Shown here piece by piece: positions 15,213 to 23,777 of a DNA stretch of 56,004 bases. The DNA comes from CAYYYA01 sp964517065 (GTDB lineage: Bacteria > Patescibacteriota > Patescibacteriia > UBA1558 > 2-01-FULL-52-15), in NCBI GenBank assembly GCA_964517065.1, contig CAZFBK010000005.1:1-56004 (forward strand), read 5' to 3'. The notes under the pieces were generated by a model. That model ran no database searches and had not been told where the DNA came from. It saw only the letters and a list, made by a program, of their open reading frames with translations. Positions within the stretch are counted from its first letter, which is position 1. Each line of letters begins with the position of its first letter. Both the position numbers and the translations under genes were made by a program.

Positions 15213-17030
15213 TCATCGGATTAAACCGTTAACTATTTGATGGGCCTGATAGACTCCATCACTTAAAGGAGTAATCGTTAGCTCAATAGTTTTGTAGTCT
15301 GTCGGCAAATCCTGTTGAAACTGCTTCTGCCATTCTGTGGCCAGGATCTGCTCGAAAGTTTTTTTATCAACCAACAGCGAACGATAGGTAACTGTGATAT
15401 TCAAAAATACATCACTCCCCGGTACAACCTTATTGATCGAGGGACTACTGGTAGCAATCGTGTAATCAAGATAGGTCGGTAAAATGAGGCCATCTGGAGC
15501 ATATTTTGAAGTTAACGTATCCAGATTTGCACGCCAGAGAAGCTTGGTCTGGTCTTGCAGTAAAGCTTGGTATACATCATTTTTGTTTAAACTATTGCCG
15601 CCAGCCCTGGCTACTGTATCACTCAGCGTCTGCCAATATTCAGCCGAAAGCTGCTTACGCTCGATGGTCTGAGTCTGACCTTCTATAGTAGCCTTAATAC
15701 TTGGATGTCCCTGATCAGGAGTGGAGGTGGCTATTGTCAAGATAGTATAAACGATATCAGCGCTTTGATAATTATCAGAAGTTATGCTTGGCGTGGGTAT
15801 GGCTGCCTGTGGGGTCTGACTCCGCCACCAAATTGCTCCAAATACCAGTAAAGCGATAAAAAAAATAGCCAACAAAAGAATGGTACTTTTATGATTTTTT
15901 TCTTTGGGGGGAGTTATAACACTTGGGGCGACGGTTGGCTGGGCTACTACCTGAGATTTAGTAGTTGACCTTTTAATACTTTTTAATTTGGGCAACACGA
16001 AATTTATATCATCCAACTTCTCATCAATAGCCATCATTGCCAGACCGGCAATCGTTAAGTATCTGGCGACGCCTGATTGATCAAATGACAAACCAGCTGG
16101 CGCCTTGCCTATGATCACCGACACCTCGAATGCTGTCTGGCAGTATTCCAATAACCCCGGCAATTGTGCACTCCCTCCTACGAGAACCACCTGAGAAATA
16201 GTTTCGTTGTGACTCTGCTGCCAGTAGGTGACAAACTGCTTAATCTCCGCAGACCAGCGCTGTAACCAAGGAAGTAATATGGCTGTCAGAGTATTATCGG
16301 GCGAAGAAATTATACCGGTTGATTGTTTCAATTTTTCCGCCTCATCCCAGCTAACACTCTGCTCCTGAGCTATGGCTTTGGTCCAGAGATCTCCAGCATT
16401 AGCAATGGTTACTGATTCTCGTAGGTATGTATCCGTCACGACACTTGCGATAGTGGTACGCGCTCCAATGTCTAATATCAATACCGATTGCTTGGCGTCT
16501 GGGACACCAAGTATGGTAGCCAAAGCCATAGACTCGACCGTAGCCATCCTGAGCTTAATATGTAAGTTAGTAAAAAGCTTCTCAAAGTCATCGAGAATAG
16601 TCTGATAGGTCGCAGCGTAGAAATACTCATACATCTGACCTACTTGATGACGCCGATAATCTGCTACCAGCAGCTGATCCTCGACGGGTATAACTTCCGC
16701 CGCTTTGCGACGCAAACTATCAGCTAGGTCTCCCGCTGATAATGTCAGAGGCAACTGTAAAGCAGTGGAAAAAACCTTGGACTCAGGTACGCTGATGACC
16801 ACCTCCTTCGGCTTCAAAGCCTGAGGTTTAGCGTTGGCCAATAACGATTCCACTGCTGCGGTGAGCTCAGGTAGAGCGATGATACGTCCGTCTTCGATAA
16901 TCCCCGGCTTCAGATTCACCACAGAGGTTGCTGTGACTGAATATTTTTTGTTCTGATTATCCAAACGCAACGCCATGACTGACGAATCGGAGAAGTGGAT
17001 AGCTACAATATCTGTTCCTTTAGTAAACAT
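15213..17030 (-). CDS. pilM: PilM-like pilus assembly ATPase fused to a membrane segment and ectodomain
   Basis: 605 residues. Residues 1-340 form the actin/FtsA-like PilM fold, with the phosphate-like motif VLILDIGARTTIAS, VVLVGGSAQLPG and the N-terminal VAIHFSDSSVMALRL. A proline-rich linker leads to a membrane segment at about 385-403 (ILLLAIFFIALLVFGAIWW). Some 200 residues that should lie outside the membrane follow, with FEQILATEWQKQFQQDL. Ordinary PilM is a cytoplasmic protein of about 350 residues that binds the PilN N-terminus. Here the membrane part may replace PilN/PilO, neither of which is in the operon. It is the last gene of the pilus operon. Confidence 0.85.
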   Translation of the reverse strand: MFTKGTDIVAIHFSDSSVMALRLDNQNKKYSVTATSVVNLKPGIIEDGRIIALPELTAAVESLLANAKPQALKPKEVVISVPESKVFSTALQLPLTLSAGDLADSLRRKAAEVIPVEDQLLVADYRRHQVGQMYEYFYAATYQTILDDFEKLFTNLHIKLRMATVESMALATILGVPDAKQSVLILDIGARTTIASVVTDTYLRESVTIANAGDLWTKAIAQEQSVSWDEAEKLKQSTGIISSPDNTLTAILLPWLQRWSAEIKQFVTYWQQSHNETISQVVLVGGSAQLPGLLEYCQTAFEVSVIIGKAPAGLSFDQSGVARYLTIAGLAMMAIDEKLDDINFVLPKLKSIKRSTTKSQVVAQPTVAPSVITPPKEKNHKSTILLLAIFFIALLVFGAIWWRSQTPQAAIPTPSITSDNYQSADIVYTILTIATSTPDQGHPSIKATIEGQTQTIERKQLSAEYWQTLSDTVARAGGNSLNKNDVYQALLQDQTKLLWRANLDTLTSKYAPDGLILPTYLDYTIATSSPSINKVVPGSDVFLNITVTYRSLLVDKKTFEQILATEWQKQFQQDLPTDYKTIELTITPLSDGVYQAHQIVNGLIR

Positions 17031-17035
17031 GTAAT

Positions 17036-18541
17036 TTAATCTACTTTTATTCTAAATAACTTAGGGCGACCGGCGCCACGATCATGGAAAGCTTCATACA
17101 CGTAGGAACCACCAGGAGCCTCCACATGTGGGCGTTCATAAAGATCGCCAGTGGTCAGAGGTTGTATGTTGGCCACAACGGTAAAAGTCCGAATATCAAC
17201 TTTCATACTATACACGTCGGCATTTCCAGTAGTATTAGTAGAGATATACAAATATCCATCAGCAGCGTCCATATCGAGATAATTAGCTTTTGGTAGTGTC
17301 CTTAGAGTTGTGCCCTTAGTAAAGGCATTCACCGATACACGGGCTATACTGACATTACGATTATTATTATATTCATCCCAGGCAAAATAAATATTATTAT
17401 CAACAGCTGCTATAGCAACATAGTTACAAGACAAACCAGAGTCCATATTCAGAGAAGTGATGGTAGAAAAATCAGTCAAATTCACTTTCTTTAGCATTGG
17501 AGCAGACGTTCCGCCATCTTGGAAGCCCACATAAGCATAGCCATTATAGATCACCATATCAGGCTGTTTAGCCCAGCTACTACTCAAACTATTCAGTGTT
17601 GAGACCCCAGTCGAGGTGAAATTATTGATATCAATGCGTTTTAGACCTAGTTTATCCGAATTCCCCTGATCGCGAAAAGCTATATAGATGTAATCCCCTG
17701 AGGCAGCGATTGTGTCGGGATAACTAATACAGGACGCTGTAGCACAGGCATTAGAAAGATTCTCCATCACCGTTGTCCCACCGGCAGTAAAATTGTTTAA
17801 ATCAATGCGGGCGATAGACAAGGGCTCACTCGTACCATTGACTCCTGTATAAGCACGATAACTAACGTACAGATATCCCCGATGCACTACTGAATCTTCA
17901 TAAACACCGGCGACAGAGCTGATGTTCTGCAAACTAGTAACGACCGCGAAGGTACTCAAATTAACTTTGGTTACTGTTAATTTATTGCCACTGGCTCCGT
18001 CCCTGTATGAAACATAGGCGAAACCACCATCTACGGATACCGAAGCGTAGAGACCAGAACTCGAGGCACTGACATTAATATTATTGTTAGCAGAAAAGGT
18101 TTGTGTCGGTTTCGGTGCGGTGCTTTCGATACTACCAGAAATAATCGTGAAGGGATTGGTAGCAATATTTACCGTTGAGCTAGCAACAGCGACAGAATTT
18201 ATAAAAGATGTGGTAGTTGTAGCGCGGGCCGTAACATAACGATAATTCCCACTGCCTTTGATAGTGACCTTACAGTTGGCATTCTGCCCTCCAATATTAT
18301 TAACATTTAAGCTACTAACAGCGTTATTATTACTTAATTCAACCAGAGCTGAGTCCAAGCAACCATCAGCAGCGGTTGTCAAATTTTTCCCAAATAGAGT
18401 AGCCGTCAAACCCAAACTATAATCCAGATTCATCACTGCCAAACCAACTCCAAAAAGAGCAATTAATGAGGTTAATAAAATAATCATCATCAAAGCGATA
18501 GCTCCGCGTTCAGACAACCCCTGATCTTGTGAGTGTTTCAT
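17036..18541 (-). CDS. PilX-like minor pilin with a seven-bladed beta-propeller head
   Basis: About 501 residues. The N-terminus (SERGAIALMMIILLTSLIALFG) resembles the PilX type, with an ERG leader before a long hydrophobic helix. After about residue 150 the chain has seven repeats of roughly 45-55 residues, each with a GY-YV-YRD-type strand and an I-RID-NNFT-type strand (for example GYLYVSYRAYTG, DYIYIAFRDQGN, GYAYVGFQDGGT). I read these as a seven-bladed propeller, as in PilY1-type tip adhesins. GTG at 18547 is an alternative start. It lies 5 nt upstream of pilM and 8 nt after the cysteine-rich prepilin gene. Confidence 0.75.
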   Translation of the reverse strand: MKHSQDQGLSERGAIALMMIILLTSLIALFGVGLAVMNLDYSLGLTATLFGKNLTTAADGCLDSALVELSNNNAVSSLNVNNIGGQNANCKVTIKGSGNYRYVTARATTTTSFINSVAVASSTVNIATNPFTIISGSIESTAPKPTQTFSANNNINVSASSSGLYASVSVDGGFAYVSYRDGASGNKLTVTKVNLSTFAVVTSLQNISSVAGVYEDSVVHRGYLYVSYRAYTGVNGTSEPLSIARIDLNNFTAGGTTVMENLSNACATASCISYPDTIAASGDYIYIAFRDQGNSDKLGLKRIDINNFTSTGVSTLNSLSSSWAKQPDMVIYNGYAYVGFQDGGTSAPMLKKVNLTDFSTITSLNMDSGLSCNYVAIAAVDNNIYFAWDEYNNNRNVSIARVSVNAFTKGTTLRTLPKANYLDMDAADGYLYISTNTTGNADVYSMKVDIRTFTVVANIQPLTTGDLYERPHVEAPGGSYVYEAFHDRGAGRPKLFRIKVD

Positions 18542-18549
18542 AGTCACTC

Positions 18550-19737
18550 TTAATTATTACAAGCGCAAAGCCTCTGGATAAGAGCACTATTGCTATTACA
18601 GGTTTGTGACAAAGAACTTGAATCAGCACATGTAGATAAACTAGGGTTCCAGTAGGGCGCATATCTGACACCGACCGCGGGACTGCAACCATTACTACAA
18701 TCCGCTCCTAGTGATGTCAATAAGGTACAGCTAGCATCATCAGTCCAATTAGTTGCGACACAACTTCCGTGAGTGGAGCAAACTGTGCTACAACTTTGAC
18801 CTGTAGTTCCTAGATACCAACAATACCCTCCGCTGTATATTCCTCCCCCAGCGCAGGTACCAGTACAAGCAGCCTGATAAATGCAGGCTGAACAACTGTT
18901 ACTACAAGCAAACTTCCCGCTGCAAGTCGATCCGTCTTCACCATAACCACCGCTATAATAACTACTATTAAGGGGGCAGACTGTTGTCAAAGTAGAATCA
19001 CAGACTTCAGCGGTGGCGCGAGACCCATCCCCGCAAACATACTCAGTGGGTGCGAGAGCGTCTGCTAATTTCACTCGAAATACAGCTGTGGTACTAGCAG
19101 TAGTCGTGGCGGCATAATAGTTCGGCTGACTAGAATTCGGGATACCCATAGTGATGCTGACATTGAGCGCGCTTGTTCCGTTCGTAGTCGTAGTAGCAAA
19201 AGTCAGGCCTCCATTATAGACAATAGTATTTTTGGCGGAAGTGAGCATATAGCTGGCATCTCCGTAATTTTGAATAGTAGTACAGTTACCGGCGTTGCCG
19301 TTGATAAACCCTCGATAGCAATCTATCCATATTCCCCGATCTGCCGTCGATTTCCAATAAACTTTCACTGCAGTCGTTGTAGCATTATAGTCACCACGAC
19401 ATTCGTAAGGTAAAATTGAGGCTGCTGAACTAGTATTATAATACAGACTGAGATAATAACTATTATACCCTTGGGTACCTTCGAAGTCTTCACAAAGGGT
19501 ACCAGCATTATCAACTGGCAGAGCAGTCGCACCTTGAACCAAATATTTGATTGTTTCTAAAGTATTACCAACATCAGCACTGACGCGACGATTGACGCTA
19601 AACTTGGCTTGCGATTGTTTGACAATCAGAGTTAAGTCTACTACTCCGACCAAAAGAATACCAACAATAGCCATATAAATGACTACTTCTAGGATGCTAA
19701 AGCCTTGCTTTTTTTTATTCTTTGTTTTATCAAACAT
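18550..19737 (-). CDS. Cysteine-rich prepilin, paralogue A
   Basis: 395 residues. The leader KNKKKQG precedes FSILEVVIYMAIVGILLVG, a canonical prepilin signal. Residues 30-230 are nearly identical to the next gene's product (LCEDFEGTQGYNSYYLSLYY and more). From about residue 230 comes a cysteine-rich tail, with one CGDGSRATAEVCDSTLTT repeat followed by a distinct module (GGYCWYLGTTGQSCSTVC onward) of many paired cysteines. The tail would be exposed on the pilus and disulphide-bonded. It arose by tandem duplication with 19781-21073; the two tails differ completely after the shared repeat. A tip or minor subunit role is likely. Confidence 0.85.
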   Translation of the reverse strand: MFDKTKNKKKQGFSILEVVIYMAIVGILLVGVVDLTLIVKQSQAKFSVNRRVSADVGNTLETIKYLVQGATALPVDNAGTLCEDFEGTQGYNSYYLSLYYNTSSAASILPYECRGDYNATTTAVKVYWKSTADRGIWIDCYRGFINGNAGNCTTIQNYGDASYMLTSAKNTIVYNGGLTFATTTTNGTSALNVSITMGIPNSSQPNYYAATTTASTTAVFRVKLADALAPTEYVCGDGSRATAEVCDSTLTTVCPLNSSYYSGGYGEDGSTCSGKFACSNSCSACIYQAACTGTCAGGGIYSGGYCWYLGTTGQSCSTVCSTHGSCVATNWTDDASCTLLTSLGADCSNGCSPAVGVRYAPYWNPSLSTCADSSSLSQTCNSNSALIQRLCACNN

Positions 19738-19780
19738 GAAAATCAGACTTGCACTATTTATTTTTTACTCATTATGTAGA

Positions 19781-21073
19781 CTACATCGGCAATATGCAAC
19801 CCGTACGAGGACAGCATATTGCTCCCGTAATACATGCCGTACAATCACTTTTACACGCATATTGACCACTACATGTAGCTCCGTCTTCGACATATCCAGC
19901 GTAATAATAATCTGTATATCCCGGCTTACACGCAGGGTACGTGTCACTATAGTCACACTTTTCACTGCCCTCCAGTATACCATTACCACAGGTACCACCG
20001 CCTCCACCCCCATCACATGAGGCAGTGGACAGACAGGCGGTACAAGTACTGTTACAGGCTGCCTTACCGCTACAGGTAGAGCCATCCTCAACATAACCAC
20101 CTTTATAGTAACTACCATCCAGAGCGCAGGCCGTTGTTAGGGTAGAATCACAAACCTCAGAGCCCTCACGTACACCGTTACCACAAACCCCATTACAAGC
20201 CGCAGTAGATAAACAGCCACTACAGTCATTCTTGCAGGCTACTTTACCGCTACAGGTAGAGCTATCTTCGGAGTATCCGCCTTTATAATAATTACCGTTG
20301 AGGGCACAGGCAGTTGTCAGAGTAGAATCACAGACTTCCGCTGTGGCACGAGATCCATCACCACAGACATACTCCGTCGGTGCCAGAGCTTCAGCTAATT
20401 TTACCCGAAAGACAACTGTAGTACTAGCTGTTGTGGTCGCTGAAGAGTAATTTGGTTGACTAGAATTCGGAATACCCATAGTAACACTGACGTTCAGTGC
20501 ACTGTTGCCCATCGATGTAGTAGTAGAAATCTGTAAACCGCCATTGTACATCACCGTATTTTTGGCCGATGTCAGCATGTAGCTGGCGTCACCATAATTT
20601 TGGATAGTCGTACAATTTCCCGAGTTCCCGTTAATAAATCCACGATAACAATCAATCCATAATCCTCGATCAGCTGTCGATTTCCAATAAATTTTCACTG
20701 CTGTGGTGGTGGCGTTGTAGTCACCCCGACATTCGTAAGGTAAGGCATTCGCGGCTGAACTAGTGTTGTAGTACAAACTGAGATAGTAACTATTATATCC
20801 TTGGGTACCTTCGAAATCTTCACATAGAGTACCAGCATTATCGACTGGCAGACCGGTCGAATTTTTGACCAGATACTCGATGGTATCCACTGCGTGCCCT
20901 ACGTCAGCCGACACACGTCGATTGGCACTAAACTTGGCTTGCGATTGTTTGACAATCAAAGTCAGATCTACTACTCCGACCAAAAGAATACCAACAATAG
21001 CCATATAAATGACTACTTCTAAGATACTGAAGCCTTTTTCAAATATTCTTTGATTATTATTTATTACTTTCAT
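19781..21073 (-). CDS. Cysteine-rich prepilin, paralogue B
   Basis: 430 residues. The leader NQRIFEKG precedes FSILEVVIYMAIVGILLVG. The scaffold to about residue 235 matches paralogue A almost residue for residue. The tail has four successive cysteine repeats of about 50 residues (CGDGSRATAEVCDST, CGNGVREGSEVCDST and CGNGILEGSEKCDYS among their openings), each with a YYxGGYxEDGxTCSG core. These resemble the cysteine-rich repeats of Myxococcus-type surface proteins. It ends in CCPRTGCILPM. Tail swapping between the two paralogues is plausible. Confidence 0.85.
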   Translation of the reverse strand: MKVINNNQRIFEKGFSILEVVIYMAIVGILLVGVVDLTLIVKQSQAKFSANRRVSADVGHAVDTIEYLVKNSTGLPVDNAGTLCEDFEGTQGYNSYYLSLYYNTSSAANALPYECRGDYNATTTAVKIYWKSTADRGLWIDCYRGFINGNSGNCTTIQNYGDASYMLTSAKNTVMYNGGLQISTTTSMGNSALNVSVTMGIPNSSQPNYSSATTTASTTVVFRVKLAEALAPTEYVCGDGSRATAEVCDSTLTTACALNGNYYKGGYSEDSSTCSGKVACKNDCSGCLSTAACNGVCGNGVREGSEVCDSTLTTACALDGSYYKGGYVEDGSTCSGKAACNSTCTACLSTASCDGGGGGGTCGNGILEGSEKCDYSDTYPACKPGYTDYYYAGYVEDGATCSGQYACKSDCTACITGAICCPRTGCILPM

Positions 21074-21075
21074 AA

Positions 21076-22029
21076 CTAATCAATATAGATACTCAGACCA
21101 TAAAGTGTTGGATAATTACCACCACAGGATGTCATGCTAACTCCATACCTTAGCCATTTTTTTCCCGCTATTGTGGTATACGTCGTCAGCTTGACTGATG
21201 ATGTTGCAGTACCTGTAGAAGAAAAGGTGAAAGGCCCAACTAAACTGGAGGTAGTAAAATCAGGAGTTGCTGACCCCGTGTTAGTCGCCTGCAAATATAA
21301 TTCTAGCACACAACTTGTAGGAATATTTTGGGTCCACTGGAGAGTTAAAATATTATGGTTAACAATAGCTGGACTGGTAGCATAGACGATTGCTGCTGCA
21401 GTTGAAGTTGCTGAAGCCGTAGTAGAACCAGCGACCATGGTTAGAGCACCAACAGTGCTAGTGCCTGTCATATTATTACCGGTGTACCAGTTATTACTTA
21501 AAGTATTGCCACTCCAGGTTAATGTCCCTGTCGTGCCATTCCAAGCTGTTTGGCGCAGCTTATAAGAACCGACATTAGTGACATAACCATCCAGCTGATA
21601 AATTTGAGCACCGCCTACTATTTTCACTGTTGCTAAGCGTGTATTATAATCATTGGTCGTCCCACTGCTAACAATACTACCGACGCTATCCCGAGTCACA
21701 TCGTAGAAATAAACATTCCGTCGCAAACCTGATCGTGTAGTAGTACCATTGAAAAGTTCCCAAGCACCAGATGAGTTAACCCGGACATCATAAGCGGTAT
21801 TGACCGGCACATCAGCGATACTTTTCCAAGAAGAGTCGGCAATCGCCCTGACAGCATCATAAGCCTCCTGAGCGTATAGTTGCTTCACCTGATTGTCTTG
21901 AGTATTATGGAAGCTACCCTGAGAGTTGGCTGTAGTATAAGCAACTGCTGCTGCCAATAATGAAAAAACCCCAACCGCCACGACGATTTCGACCAGTGAA
22001 AAACCTTTTATAGTAGGTAATCTAACCAT
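21076..22029 (-). CDS. Minor prepilin, PilV-like
   Basis: 317 residues. The leader VRLPTIKG precedes FSLVEIVVAVGVFSLLAAAVAY, with glutamate +5. The head is beta-rich and contains repeated Thr/Ser/Gly stretches and a late LRYGVSMTSCGG motif with only a few cysteines. The start lies 2 nt from the neighbouring frame, inside the pilus operon. By analogy with other operons it is part of the priming/tip complex of minor pilins. The exact homologue (PilV, PilW or GspI type) cannot be told. Confidence 0.82.
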   Translation of the reverse strand: MVRLPTIKGFSLVEIVVAVGVFSLLAAAVAYTTANSQGSFHNTQDNQVKQLYAQEAYDAVRAIADSSWKSIADVPVNTAYDVRVNSSGAWELFNGTTTRSGLRRNVYFYDVTRDSVGSIVSSGTTNDYNTRLATVKIVGGAQIYQLDGYVTNVGSYKLRQTAWNGTTGTLTWSGNTLSNNWYTGNNMTGTSTVGALTMVAGSTTASATSTAAAIVYATSPAIVNHNILTLQWTQNIPTSCVLELYLQATNTGSATPDFTTSSLVGPFTFSSTGTATSSVKLTTYTTIAGKKWLRYGVSMTSCGGNYPTLYGLSIYID

Positions 22030-22031
22030 AG

Positions 22032-22568
22032 TTACTCACAACTGTTATAAACAACTCCAAAAATACCGACGCGAATTGTACAGTCATATGAACCATCTAC
22101 GGTGCGTAAGCGGAACCCGGTCTCATCAGTATTGGAAGCATTATCAAATCCTCGACCATAACCTGTCACTTGCTGATAATATATTTCCTGCTCGTTATTA
22201 ATATCTTCATTGCGAATCAGAGTTCCACTAAAGGTAACGACTTCATCATAGCTAGCATCTCTGGTGGTATAGTCTTTGCCTTTGAATAAAACAAAGCAGT
22301 TGGCCTTACTCAAGGTGCCACAGGCTGTAGCGTTTTCATAAAACGCTTTGATCCCCCAATTATCGTTGAAACGATTGGCACGGGCATAAGTATGAGCTTT
22401 AATGATCAATGCTTGAATATTTTCCATATCTTCGTTAAAAAAGTTTTTACCATCTTTACCTTTGAACTGACTAACAGTCATGACAGCACCAGAAAGTATC
22501 ACGGCAAAAATCGCCACGACAATAATGATCTCTATCAAAACAAAACCTTGCTGTTTAACCACCAACAT
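22032..22568 (-). CDS. Minor prepilin, GspH/FimT-like
   Basis: 178 residues from the ATG at 22568, which puts the short leader MLVVKQQG directly before FVLIEIIIVVAIFAVILSG. A longer in-frame start at 22700 would lie deep inside pilC and give a 52-residue leader, so I reject it. The head shows LIIKAHTYARANRFNDNWG, cysteines near CGTLSKANC and a C-terminal TIRVGIFGVVYNSCE. The gene overlaps the end of pilC by 14 nt, implying translational coupling. Confidence 0.85.
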   Translation of the reverse strand: MLVVKQQGFVLIEIIIVVAIFAVILSGAVMTVSQFKGKDGKNFFNEDMENIQALIIKAHTYARANRFNDNWGIKAFYENATACGTLSKANCFVLFKGKDYTTRDASYDEVVTFSGTLIRNEDINNEQEIYYQQVTGYGRGFDNASNTDETGFRLRTVDGSYDCTIRVGIFGVVYNSCE

Positions 22569-23772
22569 TGGATGTAAAATTATAAATTGGACTAATAACT
22601 GACATTGCGATGAAAGCAACGATGATACCAATAAATACGAGCAGTACTGGCTCCAGTATGCTCGAGAGGTTGCGTGACAAGCCATCCAGATCTTCTTCAT
22701 AATAATCAGCCAGATAGGCGAAGGTCTCTGCTAAATTACCAGACTGCTCACCAACCTTGATCATTTTTGAAACGATGCTAGGGAAGCGACTAGAACGTAA
22801 TTTCATACTCTCTCCCAGAGATTCTCCTTTTTTGACTTGCTGCAAGAAAAAATCAATATCACGCTGATAATATAGGTTAGACATATTGCCACGGACAATT
22901 TCTAGCGCTTTATCGACTGTGACTCCGCTCTGCAGTAAGAGCGACATTGAACGGGCGAAGCCGGCGAGATTAATTACTTGACTAAAATGATGGATCAAAG
23001 GAACGTGCAAAGCGCAAAAATGGAAAAAAAGTTTTGTCGGCATCACCTGACGGGCAACCATCACGACAAGGAAGGTAATACCGAGGTAAATGAGAGACAA
23101 GAACCAATAATGAGTCAGATAAGCAGAAACCCCCAATAGCACTTTGGTTGACCAAGGTAAATCACTACCCAGAGAGACAAACAATGTTGATAATTTCGGC
23201 AGTACAAATATAGTCAAGGTTAGGCCTAAACCGAACATAGCGGTCACAACAATACTAGGGTATAGCAGAGCTGCCTGGATCTTACTTCTCAGTTCGTGAG
23301 CTTTACGCAAATGCAGAGCTAGATTAACCAGACTTTGCTCCAAAGATCCGCTCTCTTCACCGATCTGAACCATGCTGATAAAAAATTTATCAAAGATACG
23401 CGGATACTGAGCCAAACTATCGGTGAAATGATTCCCGCCCTCAATTGACGACAGTATGTGCTGCAAAACTTTCTTAAATAAGCCCTTATTTTCGCTCACA
23501 AGAATAGATATAGCTTCGTTGATAGGCATACCAGATTTGATCATCAAAGATAAATGCTTGATGAAGAGCATTTTTTGTTCTAAAGCGACGGTGCCAAACT
23601 GACTAGAAAAGGCTACCGTTTTTTTCTTCTTTTCTTCCTTAATTGAGTCGATTGACAGCACTTCATACCCTTGCTCAACCAAAAAAACTTGTGCTTGTTT
23701 GCTATTCGCGGCTTCAAGCTCGCCTACCTGCAAAGTATTATTCCGATCGTAAACTTTGTAACTAAACTTCAT
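22555..23772 (-). CDS. pilC: Type IV pilus inner-membrane platform protein PilC
   Basis: GspF/PilC-family platform protein of the cytoplasmic membrane, 405 residues, the normal length. Two homologous helical cytoplasmic domains carry the family patterns (MLFIKHLSLMIKSGMPINEAI and IKVGEQSGNLAETF). Three membrane segments lie near 170-190, 220-240 and 375-395. A 60-residue N-terminal extension is like that of the PulF group. It connects the PilB motor to the growing pilus. It lies 5 nt after pilB. Confidence 0.95.
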   Translation of the reverse strand: MKFSYKVYDRNNTLQVGELEAANSKQAQVFLVEQGYEVLSIDSIKEEKKKKTVAFSSQFGTVALEQKMLFIKHLSLMIKSGMPINEAISILVSENKGLFKKVLQHILSSIEGGNHFTDSLAQYPRIFDKFFISMVQIGEESGSLEQSLVNLALHLRKAHELRSKIQAALLYPSIVVTAMFGLGLTLTIFVLPKLSTLFVSLGSDLPWSTKVLLGVSAYLTHYWFLSLIYLGITFLVVMVARQVMPTKLFFHFCALHVPLIHHFSQVINLAGFARSMSLLLQSGVTVDKALEIVRGNMSNLYYQRDIDFFLQQVKKGESLGESMKLRSSRFPSIVSKMIKVGEQSGNLAETFAYLADYYEEDLDGLSRNLSSILEPVLLVFIGIIVAFIAMSVISPIYNFTSNVGG

Positions 23773-23777
23773 ATGTA

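Noticed and set aside
19765..20118. 117-residue minus-strand frame overlapping paralogue B
   Set aside because: Out-of-frame shadow of the cysteine-rich repeats.
22569..22700. Upstream extension of the GspH-like prepilin
   Set aside because: It gives a 52-residue leader and lies inside pilC; the ATG at 22568 gives a normal short prepilin leader.
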